Below, in pieces: positions 34,067 to 42,699 of a DNA stretch of 64,000 bases; the stretch's first letter is position 1, and every line of letters starts with the position of its first letter. The notes below the pieces were generated by a model. It did no database searches and was not told the origin of the DNA. It saw nothing but the letters and a program-made list of their open reading frames with translations. This DNA comes from Lachnoclostridium sp. An76 (GTDB lineage: Bacteria; Bacillota; Clostridia; Lachnospirales; Lachnospiraceae), in assembly GCF_002161355.1 (NCBI RefSeq), contig NZ_NFHL01000001.1:620001-684000 (forward strand), read 5' to 3'. The translations under genes and the position numbers were made by a program.

Positions 34067-36006
34067 ACTCCTTCTCCTTTCCGCCTCAGGAAGATATTCT
34101 GGCGCACATCATCGTAGACGGTCCTCCACGGATCGAGCTCCCGGGGCAGGGAATGCTCTCTGTCATGGATGATCTGGAGCCAGTTCCTCTTATCCGCTTC
34201 AGTGAGCGGCATGACCGAAGCCGCATAGATCCTGCCTTTTTCATCCTGCTTCGAGTAGGCAAGCTCCGCGTCGAGCTCTGCCCTGTAATGTTCCGTCAGA
34301 ACGCGGATGCGGAATTTTTCTCCGCCTTTAAACACAGGAGAATGTTCCTCCTCTTCTGCCTCCACATTTTCTCCGCCTGATAAACGGAAGGCGATCCCCT
34401 CCTCTGACACATCCACTGTCATTCCCTTCATTCCCGCCGTTTCCGTCTTCCCTGCCCGGATCCGAACCGGCACCTCTGCCCGGATCCGTTCACTTTTCCT
34501 CTTTGCCTCTCTTCCCAGCATAAAAAACACCGCGTAGACAAGCCCGGTCAGGTTATAGCACAGCCAGAACAGGATGACGCTGCTGTATACGAGCGCCATG
34601 CCGTATTTTCCGTACGAGAACCTGATCAGCGACGCCAGTGTGAGCGCCAGAAGGATCCCGTGAGGGATCAGGAAACGCAGGGAAGCCGTCCTGCCCTTTC
34701 TCTTCTTTTTGTCCGTCACCCTGAATCTGTGCTGATGGATCCCGATGGATTCCAGAAACACCGGAAGGATCAGGTAGGGTGCAAGGATCGTATCAATGAT
34801 CTGGCTCCACCTCATATTCCTCACATTGGTGCTCAGATACCGCACGGAGATACCATACAGCAGGTGAGAGGGAAGCCAGAAGGCCAGCAGCTCCCAGAAC
34901 CCGCATTCCACCAGCCGGAAGCCAAACAGGGCGAACAGGACAGGCGACAGGATAAAGATCATCCGGCAGAGGAATGACCACCAGTACAGGTAAGCGTTCA
35001 GATAGGCAAGACGGCCTGCCGCGGGAAGTTCCCTTGTGAATATGGCGTTCGTATTCTGGATGCTCTGGATCACTCCGCGCGCCCAGCGGACCCGCTGCCG
35101 GATCATGCTTTCCACCGTCGTGGTGGAGAGCCCTGCCGCCAGGACCTCTGTGGATGCATAGGTGATATACCCCGCCTTCTGGAGCCGGAGGCTTGTCTCA
35201 AAGTCCTCTGTGACCGTCCCGTACGGGAAACCTCCGATCTCCTCAAGGGCGCTGCGCAGGATCACCGTATTGCTGCCGGTATACGCCGCGGAATTGGACG
35301 CATTCCGCATGACATTGACTTCCCTCGAAAAGAAATCCTGCTCATTGGGGATATCTTTTTCCGAGAAAAGGTTAAACTGGAACAGATCCTGGTTGTAAAA
35401 GCTCTGAGGCGTCTGCACCAGCCCCATCTTTACTTCGGGATCGAGAAAATACGGTACGGTCTTCATCAGGAACTCCCTCCTCGGTATCATATCCGCGTCA
35501 AACGTAGCGATCAGAGGGGAGAATGTATGGGCAAGCGCATTGTTATAATTGCCTGACTTTGCATGCCGGTTATCCGAAAGCCCCAGATAGCCCACTCCCA
35601 GCCGCTGTGCCAGCTCTTCCGCCTCCCGCCTGCAGCCGTCGTCGCAGAGATAGATATGGACCTTTCCCTTATCCGGATATTCCAGGAATGTACATGCATT
35701 CACCGTCTTGTACAAAAGCTCCGCAGGTTCGTTGTGAGTGGCGATGAACACGTCCACATCCGGGAACTGTTCTCCCGGCACATCCGGCAGGTCACGGATG
35801 ACCTTTTTCGCCTTCATGCGGCTTATCATAAGTTCAAACATGCCCAGTGTGGTAATGATCTCCGCCAGAACCAGAAGGATTCCGGCCGCGGCCTGAAATA
35901 CTCCATCTGTCCATGGAATTGTCCCAAACACTCTCCAGATCAGATAGATCGAAAAAAAACAGATCGCCAGCACAAAAATACGGTTTCTCTTCTTATCAGG
36001 CTCCAT
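34054..36006 (-). CDS. Cellulose-synthase-like family 2 glycosyltransferase with C-terminal PilZ domain
   Basis: About 650 residues arranged like BcsA. Two N-terminal helices are followed by a GT-A domain with FIATHNEPAELLYKTV, IYLCDDGCRREAEE, ATFDADMIPRREF, TVTEDFETSLRLQ and the processivity motif QRVRW (RQRVRWARG), then several helices and a PilZ domain with RKSER (RxxxR) and DVSEEG (DxSxxG), the c-di-GMP binding signature. It should polymerise a beta-glycan and be activated by c-di-GMP. No bcsB or bcsZ lies nearby, so the polymer need not be cellulose. Start at 36006 with GGAGG; the ATG at 36042 is less likely. Confidence 0.9.
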   Translation of the reverse strand: MEPDKKRNRIFVLAICFFSIYLIWRVFGTIPWTDGVFQAAAGILLVLAEIITTLGMFELMISRMKAKKVIRDLPDVPGEQFPDVDVFIATHNEPAELLYKTVNACTFLEYPDKGKVHIYLCDDGCRREAEELAQRLGVGYLGLSDNRHAKSGNYNNALAHTFSPLIATFDADMIPRREFLMKTVPYFLDPEVKMGLVQTPQSFYNQDLFQFNLFSEKDIPNEQDFFSREVNVMRNASNSAAYTGSNTVILRSALEEIGGFPYGTVTEDFETSLRLQKAGYITYASTEVLAAGLSTTTVESMIRQRVRWARGVIQSIQNTNAIFTRELPAAGRLAYLNAYLYWWSFLCRMIFILSPVLFALFGFRLVECGFWELLAFWLPSHLLYGISVRYLSTNVRNMRWSQIIDTILAPYLILPVFLESIGIHQHRFRVTDKKKRKGRTASLRFLIPHGILLALTLASLIRFSYGKYGMALVYSSVILFWLCYNLTGLVYAVFFMLGREAKRKSERIRAEVPVRIRAGKTETAGMKGMTVDVSEEGIAFRLSGGENVEAEEEEHSPVFKGGEKFRIRVLTEHYRAELDAELAYSKQDEKGRIYAASVMPLTEADKRNWLQIIHDREHSLPRELDPWRTVYDDVRQNIFLRRKGEGVWKR

Positions 36007-36166
36007 CTTTCTCCTCCCTCTCCCTGTCCATACATCGGTCACTTTTATCTCCGGCGAACACCCAGTTCTTCTGGATCCTGTATGACGCGAAGAACAGGGC
36101 TGTATCGCAGAAAATCTTCCACAGCGGCGTCACCGTGACAAAGCGGCTCAGCGCAAAGAGAAAAGC
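35996..36166 (-). pseudogene. GtrA-like remnant, frameshifted from the GT2 gene
   Basis: In the frame one base off the GT2 gene, the sequence after its stop reads ALSRFVTVTPLWKIFCDTAL and then ASYRIQKNWVFAG, the typical last helix and tail of GtrA membrane proteins, which are often fused to GT2 domains. Only about 55 residues remain of the usual 120. The shift lies near CTTTTCTCTTTG at 36154-36165. The frame ends in a TGA that overlaps the ATG of the next gene. Confidence 0.55.
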
Positions 36167-36852
36167 GCTTTGAGGACACTGGCACTGTCCCTGAACGGGC
36201 GGAAATGGGAGCCCGTGTTTCCGTCTTCATAGATTGTCCGTATCGGCCTGTCCACGATAGGCACTCCGTTTTTCGCGCAGGAGACCAGCATCTGTGTCTC
36301 ATACTCAAACCGCTCTCCCGGTATCTCCCGCATCAGATTCAGAAGACTCCCGTCAAACGCGCGGAGTCCTGTCTGAGTATCCCTGAGCCACTCCCCGCAC
36401 ACAAGCCAGAAAAGGAACGAGACAGCCCGGTTCCCGAAAAGAGACCGGAACGGCACTCCTTTTTCTGAAAAATCTCTCACCCCGAGAATAAGCGTCCCCG
36501 GTTCCACTGCTGCCAGTCCGAGGATATGCTCCACATCTTCCGGAGAGTGCTGCCCATCGCAGTCCACGCAGATGATACGGCTTCTCTTCCCTGTCTGCTC
36601 CTCCACGTAAGCGAACGCAGTCTTCAGCGCTCTTCCCTTTCCCCGGTTTTTCTCATGCCGCAGGACAGTGCAGCCTTTCATCTCCTCAATCCTGCCAAAT
36701 ATATGTCTGCTGGCGTCTCCGGACCCATCGTCCACCACCAGGACAGAAGCGCAGATTCTCTGCTGTAACTCCGTGATATATGCGCACAATCCGTCCCCCG
36801 GCTCCAGCGCCGGGATAATGATCCAGTTCTTCATGGTCTCACACTCTTTCAT
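36148..36852 (-). CDS. Family 2 glycosyltransferase (DPM1/GtrB-like)
   Basis: A 234-residue GT-A domain: IIIPALEPGDGLCAYI, VLVVDDGSGDAS, RHEKNRGKGRALKTAF, CVDCDGQHSPEDVEHI (metal DxD), then GNRAVSFLFWLVCGEWLRDTQTGLRAF and FEYETQMLV. This is the polyprenyl-phosphate glycosyltransferase type, which would load sugar on a lipid carrier for a GT-C enzyme such as the one at the end of the operon. The start is seven bases after the diguanylate cyclase stop. It ends abruptly at a stop just before GtrA-like sequence in another frame. Confidence 0.88.
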   Translation of the reverse strand: MKECETMKNWIIIPALEPGDGLCAYITELQQRICASVLVVDDGSGDASRHIFGRIEEMKGCTVLRHEKNRGKGRALKTAFAYVEEQTGKRSRIICVDCDGQHSPEDVEHILGLAAVEPGTLILGVRDFSEKGVPFRSLFGNRAVSFLFWLVCGEWLRDTQTGLRAFDGSLLNLMREIPGERFEYETQMLVSCAKNGVPIVDRPIRTIYEDGNTGSHFRPFRDSASVLKALFSLR

Positions 36853-36858
36853 TTCCCG

Positions 36859-38481
36859 TCACTCTTCCCTGCTCTTAAGATCCAGCAGCCTGCTCCTCGG
36901 ACAGTCCTCCCGGCATCTGATGCATTCCTTCTTCATGCAGGATATTTTTTCTTTATTGATATAACAGCGGTCCTTTCCAAGATATTTCGCGATATAGAGG
37001 GCGGTGTCCGCACACTTGTACAGCCCTTTATATGTCCGCACCTTACCGTCTATGGGGACAGCCCCGATGCTGACCGAAACTCCGTATTTCTTATAATATG
37101 TTTCGAGCCCCTCCCTGACACCGGACATTACCGCACAGAAAATTTCCTCCAGCCTCTCATCGGGAACCGGTCCTGAGATCAGCGCTGCAAACTCATCACC
37201 GCCAAGCCGTCCCAGACTGTCATCCTTTCGGAAACACTCTCTCAGACATGCCGCGAACCTCTCCAGCACCCGGTCGCCCTCAGGATGCCCCTCTGAATCA
37301 TTAACCCTTTTAAAATTGTCAAGGTCAAAGAGTACAAAGGTCCCCGCAGGGGTCTCCTGCTTCAGGAATATTTCCACCCGCTTCTCCATCCCTCTCCTGT
37401 TATAGAGCCCGGTAAGCTTATCCCGCTCTGCCTCTGTCCTTGCCCGGGACAGCTCATCCTTCATCCGGTGCATCCCTTCTGCCTGATCCAGATATCCCTT
37501 CTCCAGTTCTGATATGGCGGCCACAAATGCCTGCACCTCAGGTATCCCGGCATCCGCGGCCCCTGAGCCCGCCGCTCCCGCCAGGACCCTGCTGATGTCT
37601 TCCTTCACAGTCTCAAAATGCCGGAACAGGTATTTTTTCAGATAATAGCGCACGAGCAGGATCGCCGCGGTACTGACAGCCCCGATGCCGATGAGCCCCT
37701 CCCAGAAAGACCATGTCATATCCGCGAACACTGTATCCAACGCGGAAAAAGCGACCAGATAATACCCCTCCGTCTCCCTCACGAGGACCCTCTGATACAC
37801 TTCATTCACCCGCAGGACAGCAGCCCTTCTGTCCGCCATGGACTCCAGCAGGCCCAAAAACTCAGAAGCCGTATCAATGCCTGCCAGTTCAAAATCCTGG
37901 GCATTATTCCTCGTAAACCCGATGATCTCCCCGGTCTCTGGGTCCACTGCCATGATCCCTGTCCGGTGCTCTGTCGTCGCCTGCCGGAGTGTGGAGCGCA
38001 TCAGGTCTTCCCGGTCCATCAGCCCAAGCCTGCCGGGATCCGCGTCCACCCGGACCGCTGCGAAGCGGTCAGACTGAGCCTTTACCGTCACATGGAAGAC
38101 AGATTCCTCGCTCTCATCCCCCGTCCGGTCTTCGGTGCTCATCAGGATTTCGCCGGAATTTCCGATGACAGTGACCGCGCGGACTTCCATGAGCTCTTTT
38201 ATGATCTGAAGCTCCTCTTCGGAGACCAGTCCGGGGCCGGATGACAGGATATACTCTGCCGCCCTGGCTCTCTTTAAATAGTCTTCTTCCAGAAGCTCCA
38301 GCCTCTCCCTGTAATCTTCGGAGTTATGGGAAAGATTCTCCTCTACCCCATCCAGGAGCTGGCGTAAGTAATGGATGTTCTCCGCTCGGCTGCGGCCGTA
38401 CAGGCTGACCGTAAAGATCAGCACAGTCATGACCGCTGACATCCCGAGGACAAGCGCCAGTCTCTGATAAAGTTTTCTCAT
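36859..38481 (-). CDS. Membrane-bound diguanylate cyclase with a cysteine-rich tail
   Basis: A 540-residue GGDEF enzyme. Helix near residues 8-28, an extracytoplasmic sensing domain (30-255, dCache-like), a second helix (about 262-280), a linker and coiled coil (about 320-355), then the GGDEF domain with DKLTGLYNRRGM, FDLDNFKRVND and LGRLGGDEFAAL (GGDEF at 427-431). The product-inhibition site RKDD (RxxD) is present. The tail has four cysteines spaced CX4CX2CX3C (SCMKKECIRCREDC). It is the first gene of the exopolysaccharide operon and presumably feeds c-di-GMP to the PilZ synthase. Start at 38481 with GGGAGG. Confidence 0.92.
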   Translation of the reverse strand: MRKLYQRLALVLGMSAVMTVLIFTVSLYGRSRAENIHYLRQLLDGVEENLSHNSEDYRERLELLEEDYLKRARAAEYILSSGPGLVSEEELQIIKELMEVRAVTVIGNSGEILMSTEDRTGDESEESVFHVTVKAQSDRFAAVRVDADPGRLGLMDREDLMRSTLRQATTEHRTGIMAVDPETGEIIGFTRNNAQDFELAGIDTASEFLGLLESMADRRAAVLRVNEVYQRVLVRETEGYYLVAFSALDTVFADMTWSFWEGLIGIGAVSTAAILLVRYYLKKYLFRHFETVKEDISRVLAGAAGSGAADAGIPEVQAFVAAISELEKGYLDQAEGMHRMKDELSRARTEAERDKLTGLYNRRGMEKRVEIFLKQETPAGTFVLFDLDNFKRVNDSEGHPEGDRVLERFAACLRECFRKDDSLGRLGGDEFAALISGPVPDERLEEIFCAVMSGVREGLETYYKKYGVSVSIGAVPIDGKVRTYKGLYKCADTALYIAKYLGKDRCYINKEKISCMKKECIRCREDCPRSRLLDLKSREE

Positions 38482-38655
38482 ATGCCGCGCCTCCCTGCAT
38501 TTCCGCCACACCTGTCTCTAGGATGTGCTGCCTGATGCTTTTCTATACTCCGCCGCGCCTGCTTTCTCTGTGGCTCTGTCCAAAAACATCTTCCTCTCTT
38601 GATTTTTCACAACTGTATATATTTGATATTGACAGTTACTACAGTTTATGTTAAT

Positions 38656-38678
38656 CTGTACTTGTCAGATAAGTACAG
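38656..38678 (+). promoter_or_regulatory. Putative YtrA/GntR operator upstream of the double ABC operon
   Basis: A perfect inverted repeat CTGTACTT-N7-AAGTACAG, the arrangement of YtrA-type GntR repressor sites. TTGACA at 38628-38633 could be the -35 of the overlapping promoter. Confidence 0.65.
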
Positions 38679-38700
38679 TAATCACAAAGGAGTGAATCAG

Positions 38701-39552
38701 ATGAATCAGCATTATATATCCATACGGCATCTTTCCAAAAAGTTCAGCAAAGACTTTGTGCTGAAGGATGTAAACGCAGAACTCGGGAAAGGCGAGATCC
38801 TTGGTTTCCTGGGCCCCAGCGGAGCAGGCAAGACCACGACCATCAAGATCCTGACCGGACAGCTCCGCCCCACTTCCGGGGAGGCGGAAGTGCTCGGCAT
38901 CCCCTGTGACCATATCGATGAAAGGATCTATGAGCAGATCGGCATCGTCACGGACGTCAGCGGCGTCTATGAGAGGATGAGCGTATATGACAACCTGAAA
39001 TATTTCGCACGTCTCCTGAATGTTCCCCTCAGGGAGATCGATCCTCTCCTGAAACGGATCGGCCTCTATGAGCACCGCAAAAAGCCTGCGTCAAAGCTGT
39101 CCAAAGGACAGACACAGAGGCTGATCCTCGCCAGGGCGATCCTCCACAGGCCGAAGGTGCTCTTCCTCGATGAACCGACAAGCGGCCTGGACCCGTCCAC
39201 AGCGCTTGAGGTGCATAAGCTTTTGATGGAGTTGAGGGACGAGGGCATGTCCATCTTCCTCACCACCCACAACATGGAGGAAGCGACGAAACTGTGCGAC
39301 CATGTAGCTCTTTTAAACGAGGGTGTTATCGTGGAGTACGGCTCACCGGAAGAGATCTGCCTGAAATATAACCGGAACAAAAAGTACCGTGTCCAGCTCA
39401 CGGACGGGACCAGGCATCTCTTAGAGCAGAATTCTCAGGCAGCGGAAAAGATCGCGTCCTGGATGGCCAGCGGCCGGATCGAGACGCTCCACTCCTGCGA
39501 ACCCACGCTGGAGACAGTATTCTTAGAAGTGACAGGGAGGGAATTACAATGA
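38701..39552 (+). CDS. ABC transporter ATP-binding protein
   Basis: A 283-residue ATPase: Walker A LGPSGAGKTTTIKIL, signature LSKGQTQRLILARA, Walker B VLFLDEPTSGLDPS, switch TTHNMEEATKLCDH. It resembles exporters of the multidrug or bacitracin type. The ATG at 38701 has AAAGGAG. The frame extends 34 codons upstream across the operator and is not used. It overlaps its permease gene by four bases and is the first gene of a five-gene operon. Confidence 0.94.
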   Translation: MNQHYISIRHLSKKFSKDFVLKDVNAELGKGEILGFLGPSGAGKTTTIKILTGQLRPTSGEAEVLGIPCDHIDERIYEQIGIVTDVSGVYERMSVYDNLKYFARLLNVPLREIDPLLKRIGLYEHRKKPASKLSKGQTQRLILARAILHRPKVLFLDEPTSGLDPSTALEVHKLLMELRDEGMSIFLTTHNMEEATKLCDHVALLNEGVIVEYGSPEEICLKYNRNKKYRVQLTDGTRHLLEQNSQAAEKIASWMASGRIETLHSCEPTLETVFLEVTGRELQ

Positions 39553-40286
39553 AAATGAAACCAGTACATCTGCGGAAACTTGCCGCGATCATGGAAGTAA
39601 AAGGAAAAGCGCTGTTCAGCAAGAACTTTATCATTATGCCCATCTTTTCTCTTGGGTTTACTTTCCTTATGAAAACGATCTACGGGGCAGTCACAAAAGG
39701 CGCCTTTGATATGAGCGCCTATGCCCTTGCCCTGGGCGTGCTCATGAACCTCATGATGGTAGGCGTCTACTGTACGGCAGCTGCCCTTGCGGAAGAAAAA
39801 GAAAAAAATACGCTCCGCACGCTCATGACGTCCTCTGTAAACGGGCTGGAGTTTTTCCTGGGGAGCCTGATCCCTGTCGTCCTGATGTCCACAGTTGTGA
39901 ATGTGCTCTGCGCATTTATCGCCGGATTTGACATGGGGCTGTCCCAGTGGATCCCTTATCTCGCGATCACAGTGGCATGCTCCGCCATCAGCGCGGTCAT
40001 CGGCATGATCTTCGGTATCTTTGCAAAAACACAGATGTCCGCGGGTACGATCACAACTCCCGCTCTCCTCATCTTAATGATGATTCCCATGTTCTCCGGG
40101 TTCAGCGGGACATTGGAAAAGATTTCAGGACTTCTGTTTACCGGGATCATCTTTAACGCCATCGCAAATATCGGCAATGCCCTGCCGGCGGCAGATCTAA
40201 AAGGCATCCTTGTCCTTGCCGCGGAGTTCCTCGTATCTGTCGCCGTCTTCCTGGCGCTCTACCGGAAGAACGGGTTCGAGCGGTAA
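39549..40286 (+). CDS. ABC-2 type permease
   Basis: A 245-residue protein with six membrane helices; the EEKEKNTLRTLMTSS motif after helix 2 is characteristic of ABC-2 exporters. It pairs with the ATPase encoded immediately upstream. Substrate unknown. Confidence 0.9.
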   Translation: MKMKPVHLRKLAAIMEVKGKALFSKNFIIMPIFSLGFTFLMKTIYGAVTKGAFDMSAYALALGVLMNLMMVGVYCTAAALAEEKEKNTLRTLMTSSVNGLEFFLGSLIPVVLMSTVVNVLCAFIAGFDMGLSQWIPYLAITVACSAISAVIGMIFGIFAKTQMSAGTITTPALLILMMIPMFSGFSGTLEKISGLLFTGIIFNAIANIGNALPAADLKGILVLAAEFLVSVAVFLALYRKNGFER

Positions 40287-40318
40287 ATAAAATACATGTT
40301 GTGAGGTGATGCGGATAT

Positions 40319-40693
40319 ATGGAAATTATTTTAAGCAATGCGAGTGACCGCCCTATCTACGAGCAGATCACTTCGCAGATCAAAGAGATGATCATGAAAG
40401 GGGAGCTGAAACCGGGCGAGCCTATGCCTTCTATGCGCAGGCTCGCCAAAGACCTGCATGTGAGCGTCATCACGACCCAGAGGGCGTATGACGACCTGGC
40501 GCGGGACGGCTTTATCGTCACAGTCCCTGCCAAAGGGACCTTTGTCTCCGCGCAGAACCAGGATTTTATCCGGGAAGAGAATCTGCGCAGGGTGGAGAAG
40601 CTGCTCTCCGACGCCGCGGCGCTTGGAAGGGAAAACGGCCTCTCCCTTGATGATCTGAAAAATACACTGGAAGTCATTTACACGGAGGAGTGA
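40319..40693 (+). CDS. GntR-family regulator, YtrA subfamily
   Basis: A 124-residue protein: winged helix DRPIYEQITSQIKEMIMKGELKPGEPMPSMRRLAKDLHVSVITTQRAYDDLARDGFI, then a short C-terminal dimerisation helix pair (EENLRRVEKLLSDAAALG), as in YtrA. YtrA regulators repress adjacent ABC operons and release them under cell-wall stress. It lies inside the operon, between the two transporters, and probably binds the dyad at 38656-38678. Confidence 0.93.
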   Translation: MEIILSNASDRPIYEQITSQIKEMIMKGELKPGEPMPSMRRLAKDLHVSVITTQRAYDDLARDGFIVTVPAKGTFVSAQNQDFIREENLRRVEKLLSDAAALGRENGLSLDDLKNTLEVIYTEE

Positions 40694-40696
40694 CCT

Positions 40697-41560
40697 ATGG
40701 ATTACGCGATACAGGTAAAAAACCTGTCAAAAACATACAAAGATTTCAAACTGGACAATATCTCTCTTGACCTGCCCTGCGGGACAGTGATGGGACTGAT
40801 CGGGGAAAACGGGGCAGGGAAATCCACCTTCATCAACGCCCTTCTCAATATCACAGACTCACAGTACGATCAGGTGACCATCCTGGGGCGCGACCTGAGG
40901 ACGCAGGAAACACTCATAAAAGAAGATATCGCCGTCATTTTCAGCGATTCCCACTATGACCTGGACTTTACGCCCATCTTTGCCGGGAAAATGCTCTCCA
41001 TGATCTACAAAAACTGGGATCAGCAGAAATATCTTGATTATCTGGAGCGCTTCGGGCTCCCTCCGAAGAAACGGCTGAAAAAGTTTTCTACCGGCATGCG
41101 GGTAAAATTAGAGTTCGCAGCCGCATTAAGCCACGATCCGAAGCTGCTCATCCTCGACGAGGCGACAAGCGGGCTGGATCCGGTCGTGCGCAATGAGATC
41201 CTTGATATCCTCAGGGAATTCACTGAGGAGGAAGACCGGGCGGTCCTCATGTCCTCCCACATCACAAGTGACCTGGATAAGATCGCGGATTATATTGCCT
41301 ACATTCACGAAGGGAAGCTGTTGTTCGTCAGGACATATGACGACCTGCAGAATAACTACGGCATCATCAACTGCGGCAGACAGCTCTTTGACGCCTTAAG
41401 CCCGGATGACATCGCGGCTTATAAGAAGGAGGCGTACAGCTACCGCGTGCTGGTTACCAACAAGCAGAAGCTTAAGCGCGTTTTCTCTGACATCCACATT
41501 GAAAATGCCTCGATCGAAGATATCATGCTGTTTTATATCAAAGGAGAAAAGATACGATGA
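40697..41560 (+). CDS. ABC transporter ATP-binding protein, YtrB-like
   Basis: A 287-residue ATPase: Walker A IGENGAGKSTFINALL, a degenerate signature FSTGMRVKLEFAAAL as in YtrB-type proteins, Walker B LLILDEATSGLDPVV, SSHITSDLDKIADYIAYI. It starts four bases after the regulator and overlaps the next permease gene by four bases. Confidence 0.93.
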   Translation: MDYAIQVKNLSKTYKDFKLDNISLDLPCGTVMGLIGENGAGKSTFINALLNITDSQYDQVTILGRDLRTQETLIKEDIAVIFSDSHYDLDFTPIFAGKMLSMIYKNWDQQKYLDYLERFGLPPKKRLKKFSTGMRVKLEFAAALSHDPKLLILDEATSGLDPVVRNEILDILREFTEEEDRAVLMSSHITSDLDKIADYIAYIHEGKLLFVRTYDDLQNNYGIINCGRQLFDALSPDDIAAYKKEAYSYRVLVTNKQKLKRVFSDIHIENASIEDIMLFYIKGEKIR

Positions 41561-42201
41561 AAGGGATCATTCTGAAAGATTTATATGACAATTTCTGTAT
41601 TCCGAAAAATGCGGCCGCCTACATATTCGCCGGCCTGCTCACCATACCGGTCGGATTCCTGGTCCGTTCCGAATATTATTATATCCTGTTTTCGATGATC
41701 ATCCTGCCTCTGATCGGCGGCTGTGCCCTGGAATATCCGACAGAGCAGGAAGAAAGAGCAAATTTCACCAGGCTTCTGGCCACATTTCCCGTGTCAATGG
41801 CGCAGATCGTGACTGCAAAGTATATCCTCGGGCTCTGTTCTGCTGCAGTCTGCAACCTGTTCGCCCTGATGTGCGCCATGATCCAGGTATATGTCCACCA
41901 TACGGTCTCTCTGTCGGAAGCGCTGCGCATATGGGGCGTCGGGATCAGCATCTCCCTGATCTTCCTCTCTCTCATATATGTAGGTTATTTCCTTCTCGGC
42001 AGACGGTGGGGAACCGTCTTTTTCATCGGCGTAACAATCCTGATCGCTGCTGTATACGGAGCATCCACTGTTCTGGTAGGTATTGAGGCGGTCTTCAGTC
42101 TCAGCCCTGTACTGATACTCTGCCTGCTGCTTGCCGGAGCAGTGATGCTGGTGCTCAGCCGCTTTGCCTCAGTCAGGATCTATAAATGGAAGAATTCCTG
42201 A
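41557..42201 (+). CDS. ABC-2 family permease
   Basis: A 214-residue protein with six membrane helices (AAAYIFAGLLTIPVGFLV through PVLILCLLLAGAVMLVL). The loop LEYPTEQEERANFTRLLATFPVS is typical of the small permeases that accompany YtrB-like ATPases. Last gene of the operon. Confidence 0.85.
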   Translation: MKGIILKDLYDNFCIPKNAAAYIFAGLLTIPVGFLVRSEYYYILFSMIILPLIGGCALEYPTEQEERANFTRLLATFPVSMAQIVTAKYILGLCSAAVCNLFALMCAMIQVYVHHTVSLSEALRIWGVGISISLIFLSLIYVGYFLLGRRWGTVFFIGVTILIAAVYGASTVLVGIEAVFSLSPVLILCLLLAGAVMLVLSRFASVRIYKWKNS

Positions 42202-42238
42202 TCCTGTATCACAGTGGAAAGGAGCAGGCCCGCGCACA

Positions 42239-42613
42239 CTATGTAATACTTGCCACATGGTATCCTGCCTTTTCCACTGCATTCCGAAGGATCTCATCCC
42301 CGATCTCTCTGTCACAGGAAATGCGGGCGCTGCCCTTTGAGAGACTGACTACTGCGCTCACACCGTCGATCTGGTTCAGGATCTTCGTCACATCCATCAC
42401 ACAGTGGGCACAGTTCATTCCCGATATCTTCATTGTCCTCCGGCTGACCACACGGCCGGCCAGCTTCTTTTTCGGGATCTTCCCGCTGCCAGGGCAGCTG
42501 CCCCCGGCGGGACACCCGATGCACTTCACGCCATTCTTCTTCGCCCTGATCATGTATGCCGCCGCGCTTCCGATCAGGAGCGCCAGGATCATGATCACAA
42601 TAATGTCTGCCAT
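42239..42613 (-). CDS. FeoB-associated Cys-rich membrane segment fused to a heavy-metal-associated domain
   Basis: A 124-residue protein. An N-terminal helix (IIVIMILALLIGSAAAYMI) is followed by a cysteine cluster KCIGCPAGGSCPGSGK, as in FeoB-associated Cys-rich proteins. Next comes an HMA domain with the metal site GMNCAHCVMDVTK and the ferredoxin-like fold to the C-terminus (GYHVAS). It follows feoB, so it may take part in iron uptake or metal handling. The joining of the two modules in one chain is unusual. Start at 42613 with GGACG upstream. Confidence 0.85.
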   Translation of the reverse strand: MADIIVIMILALLIGSAAAYMIRAKKNGVKCIGCPAGGSCPGSGKIPKKKLAGRVVSRRTMKISGMNCAHCVMDVTKILNQIDGVSAVVSLSKGSARISCDREIGDEILRNAVEKAGYHVASIT

Positions 42614-42699
42614 AACAAACCACGTCCTTTCTATATCCGGCAACAGGCGGCAGACAAAATGATCCTTTTGTCCGCCGTCGGCTTGTTTATGATTTCTTC

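Noticed and set aside
36148-36166. Programmed -1 frameshift joining GT2 to the GtrA tail
   Set aside because: The local sequence does not form an X-XXY-YYZ heptamer in the GT2 frame; an indel or decay is simpler.
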